Part shown: in pieces, positions 8,288 through 9,889 of the stretch
Layout of the letters: the number at the start of each line of letters is the position of its first letter
Position numbering within the stretch: the stretch's first letter is position 1
NCBI GenBank assembly: GCA_020435885.1
Contig: JAGQYU010000208.1
Span: forward strand, 1 to 9,889
Direction: 5' to 3'
From: Flavobacteriaceae bacterium
Lineage (GTDB): Bacteria > Bacteroidota > Bacteroidia > Flavobacteriales > Flavobacteriaceae
DNA: 9,889 nt
The notes under the pieces: generated by a model
The model's database searches: none
Seen by the model: only the letters and a program-made list of their open reading frames with translations
Told to the model about the DNA's origin: nothing
Position numbers and translations under genes: made by a program

Positions 8288-8327
8288 TAGTTGCACCCTA
8301 AAAAAGGGTGCAACTAAATAGCTTTTT
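8288..8327 (+). terminator. Strong 12-bp hairpin with A5 loop and downstream T-run (terminator or attenuator)
   Basis: A perfect 12-bp stem is formed by TAGTTGCACCCT (8288-8299) and AGGGTGCAACTA (8305-8316), closed by a loop of five A. A T5 run sits at 8323-8327, six bases after the stem. It lies 46 bp after the LamG gene stop and 22 bp before the next start codon, so it can act only on the plus-strand transcript. The gap to the T-run is longer than in a textbook intrinsic terminator. Partial termination, or protection of the upstream transporter/binding-protein mRNA, fits well because the enzyme genes continue in the same direction. Confidence 0.65.
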
Positions 8328-8338
8328 AAAGATGCCTT

Positions 8339-9724
8339 ATGAGATTTTTATACTTTTTAGTAAGCATTCAAATTATATTTTTTAGTAGTTGTTTTTCAAA
8401 ACAGAAGGAAAGTGAAAGGGAAAAAGATGTTACAAAAAACATTGCAGAACTATCCGATGAACAATTACTAGATTCTATTCAAAAGCAAACTTTCAATTAT
8501 TTTTGGGAAGGGGCCGAACCTGTTTCCGGAATGGGCAGGGAAAGGTTACATATGGATGATATCTATCCGCATCATGATAAAGATATTATTACTACCGGAG
8601 GTTCAGGTTTTGGCTTAATGGCTATTTTAGTTGGTGTAGAACGCAATTTTATTACTAGAGAACAGGCACTTGAACGTTTTGAAAAGATAGTGGCTTATTT
8701 AGAAAAAGCGGATCGTTTTCATGGGGCTTGGCCGCATTGGCTGATTGGCAAAACAGGAAAAGTTTATCCCTTTAGTAAAAAAGATGATGGAGGCGATTTG
8801 GTTGAAACAGCTTTCTTACTTCAAGGTTTACTTACAGTAAAGCAATATTTTTCTAACGGAAGTGAAAGAGAAATATCGCTTTGCAATAAAATTCAAAAAC
8901 TTTGGGAAGATGTTGAATGGGATTGGTATACCAAAGGAGGTGAAGATGTATTGTATTGGCATTGGTCTCCAAATTATAATTGGGAGATGAACTTTCCTGT
9001 TGGAGGATATAATGAGTGCTTAATTATGTATGTTCTTGCTGCTGCTTCTCCAACACATCCGATCAAAAAAAGTGTTTATGAAAAAGGATGGGCATTGAAT
9101 GGAAATATTACTAAAGATACTGTTTATTACGATCTGGAAACAGAATTGAATCATTATGAGCATGATAAAGCTCCTGTTGGGCCTCTTTTTTGGGCACATT
9201 ATTCGTATTTAGGCTTAAATCCAAAAGGCTTAAAAGATCAGTTTGCTGATTATTGGAAATTGAATCAAAATCATGCACTTATTCATTATAAATACTGTGT
9301 TGATAATCCGATGGATTTTGAGGGGTATGGAGAAGATTGTTGGGGATTGACTTCCAGTTATTCGTTCAAAGGGTATGCAGGTCATAGGCCGGGGCATGAT
9401 TTGGGGGTTATTTCACCAACGGCTGCTATTTCATCAATACCTTATACTCCTAAAGAAAGCATAAAATTTATACGATATATATACACAAAGCAAGATAGCC
9501 TTTTCGGAAAATATGGCCCTTACGATGCTTTTAGTTTAGAGAAAAAATGGTATTTACCTAGATATTTGGCAATAGACCAAGGTCCTATACCTGTTATGAT
9601 AGAAAATTACCGAACAGGATTACTTTGGGATCTGTTTATGAATAATGAAGATGTTCAAAGAGGTTTAAAAAATCTTAACTTTACTAGTCCGTATTTAAAA
9701 GAGGAGAATAATGAAGATCATTAA
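8339..9724 (+). CDS. Glucoamylase-family (PF10091, GH144-like) lipoprotein hydrolase
   Basis: This complete 461-residue lipoprotein belongs to the Bacteroidota 'glucoamylase' family (PF10091). Its characterised bacterial members (GH144) hydrolyse beta-1,2-glucans through an (alpha/alpha)6-barrel fold. Residues 1-17 are a signal peptide with FSSC and Cys18. Family motifs are TFNYFWEGA (51-59), TTGGSGFGLMA (85-95), DDGGDLVETAFLLQGLL (149-165), NFPVGGYNECL (218-228), YVLAAASPTHPI (231-242), GPLFWAHYSYLGLNP (281-295), EDCWGLTSS (332-340), YAGHRPGHDLGVISPTAA (346-363), and a C-terminal AIDQGPIPVMIENYRTGLLW (411-430). Asp153, Glu156 and Glu226 are conserved-looking acidic residues and good catalytic or water-positioning candidates; I have not aligned them to a structure. 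After Cys18 the sequence is FSKQKESEREKD, without early acidic residues, so a periplasmic-facing location is more likely than a surface one. The start is fixed by the signal peptide. Family is confident; beta-1,2-glucan activity is inference, and endo versus exo mode cannot be read from sequence. Confidence 0.9.
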   Translation: MRFLYFLVSIQIIFFSSCFSKQKESEREKDVTKNIAELSDEQLLDSIQKQTFNYFWEGAEPVSGMGRERLHMDDIYPHHDKDIITTGGSGFGLMAILVGVERNFITREQALERFEKIVAYLEKADRFHGAWPHWLIGKTGKVYPFSKKDDGGDLVETAFLLQGLLTVKQYFSNGSEREISLCNKIQKLWEDVEWDWYTKGGEDVLYWHWSPNYNWEMNFPVGGYNECLIMYVLAAASPTHPIKKSVYEKGWALNGNITKDTVYYDLETELNHYEHDKAPVGPLFWAHYSYLGLNPKGLKDQFADYWKLNQNHALIHYKYCVDNPMDFEGYGEDCWGLTSSYSFKGYAGHRPGHDLGVISPTAAISSIPYTPKESIKFIRYIYTKQDSLFGKYGPYDAFSLEKKWYLPRYLAIDQGPIPVMIENYRTGLLWDLFMNNEDVQRGLKNLNFTSPYLKEENNEDH

Positions 9725-9889
9725 AAGAATACTTATACTATTTTCAATTGTACTTTTTGCATGTAGTGAGGATAATTATGTGTATGAGCCAATTGAATTA
9801 CCCGACCCAAATGCGGAGCCTGATATAACTGAAACAGAACTCTTAAACTTGGTTCAACAATCCACTTTCAAGTATTTTTGGGATTTTGC
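9711..9889 (+). CDS. Second glucoamylase-family (GH144-like) lipoprotein, 3'-truncated by window edge
   Basis: Only the first 59 codons are present and the frame is open to the right edge. Residues 1-17 are a lipoprotein signal (MKIIKRILILFSIVLFA) with Cys18. This is followed by SEDNYVYEPIELPDPNAEPD, an acidic, proline-containing linker typical of surface-exposed Bacteroidota lipoproteins. Residues from about 41 on (ITETELLNLVQQSTFKYFWDF) align with the upstream enzyme (LSDEQLLDSIQKQTFNYFWEG), so this is the start of a paralogue of the same family. The start codon lies inside the end of the upstream gene (14-bp overlap, different frame), which suggests translational coupling. A purine-rich GAGGAG at 9701-9706 sits four bases before the ATG. 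The catalytic part is outside the window, so family assignment rests on the short N-terminal motif and the synteny. Confidence 0.8.
   Translation, partial: MKIIKRILILFSIVLFACSEDNYVYEPIELPDPNAEPDITETELLNLVQQSTFKYFWDF

Noticed and set aside
8339..9889. Reading the locus as a starch PUL because of the family name 'glucoamylase'
   Set aside because: The proteins match the PF10091 family rather than GH15 glucoamylases, and no alpha-glucan enzyme (GH13, GH97) is visible. The name is historical.
1..9889. Defence system, mobile element or other wholly new system
   Set aside because: Every gene fits the known PUL plan, there are no transposase, integrase, toxin or nuclease motifs, and base composition and codon use look uniform by eye across the window.

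Overview
The window comes from an AT-rich genome of the phylum Bacteroidota, most likely a member of the Flavobacteriia or a close relative. The evidence is an adjacent SusC-like/SusD-like gene pair (a hallmark of this phylum), several lipoproteins typical of it, a membrane-anchored 'triple-Y' regulator with a LuxR-type helix-turn-helix, and the lack of clear Shine-Dalgarno sequences before most genes. Every supported gene lies on the plus strand. No tRNA, rRNA, CRISPR array, insertion sequence or phage gene was seen.

Layout: 1-1703 is the 3' part of a membrane-spanning sensor/transcription regulator, cut by the left edge. 1704-1958 is the control region, with a nested hairpin after the regulator stop and a repeated 7-mer that could be an operator. 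1959-4973 is a SusC-like TonB-dependent outer-membrane transporter, followed 11 bp later by its SusD-like glycan-binding lipoprotein (4985-6514). 17 bp after that comes a lipoprotein with an Ig-like domain and two tandem LamG-like domains (6532-8241), in the place where surface glycan-binding proteins (SusE/F position) normally sit. A strong 12-bp hairpin (8288-8316) separates this block from the enzymes. These are a complete 'glucoamylase-family' (PF10091, GH144-like) lipoprotein (8339-9724) and, overlapping it by 14 bp, the first 59 codons of a second one (9711 to the right edge).

This is a polysaccharide utilization locus (PUL). The likely division of labour is: the regulator senses an oligosaccharide in the periplasm and activates the locus; the LamG and SusD-like lipoproteins capture glycan at the cell surface; one hydrolase cuts it; SusC imports the pieces; the other hydrolase continues degradation. 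Because characterised bacterial PF10091/GH144 enzymes act on beta-1,2-glucans, a beta-1,2-glucan or a related oligosaccharide is the best substrate guess. That is inference from family membership, not something the sequence proves. I see no gene that requires a wholly new kind of system. The points most worth following up are the duplicated LamG binding protein, the paired hydrolases with different lipoprotein sorting signals, the hairpin between binding and enzyme genes, and the repeated motif upstream of susC.
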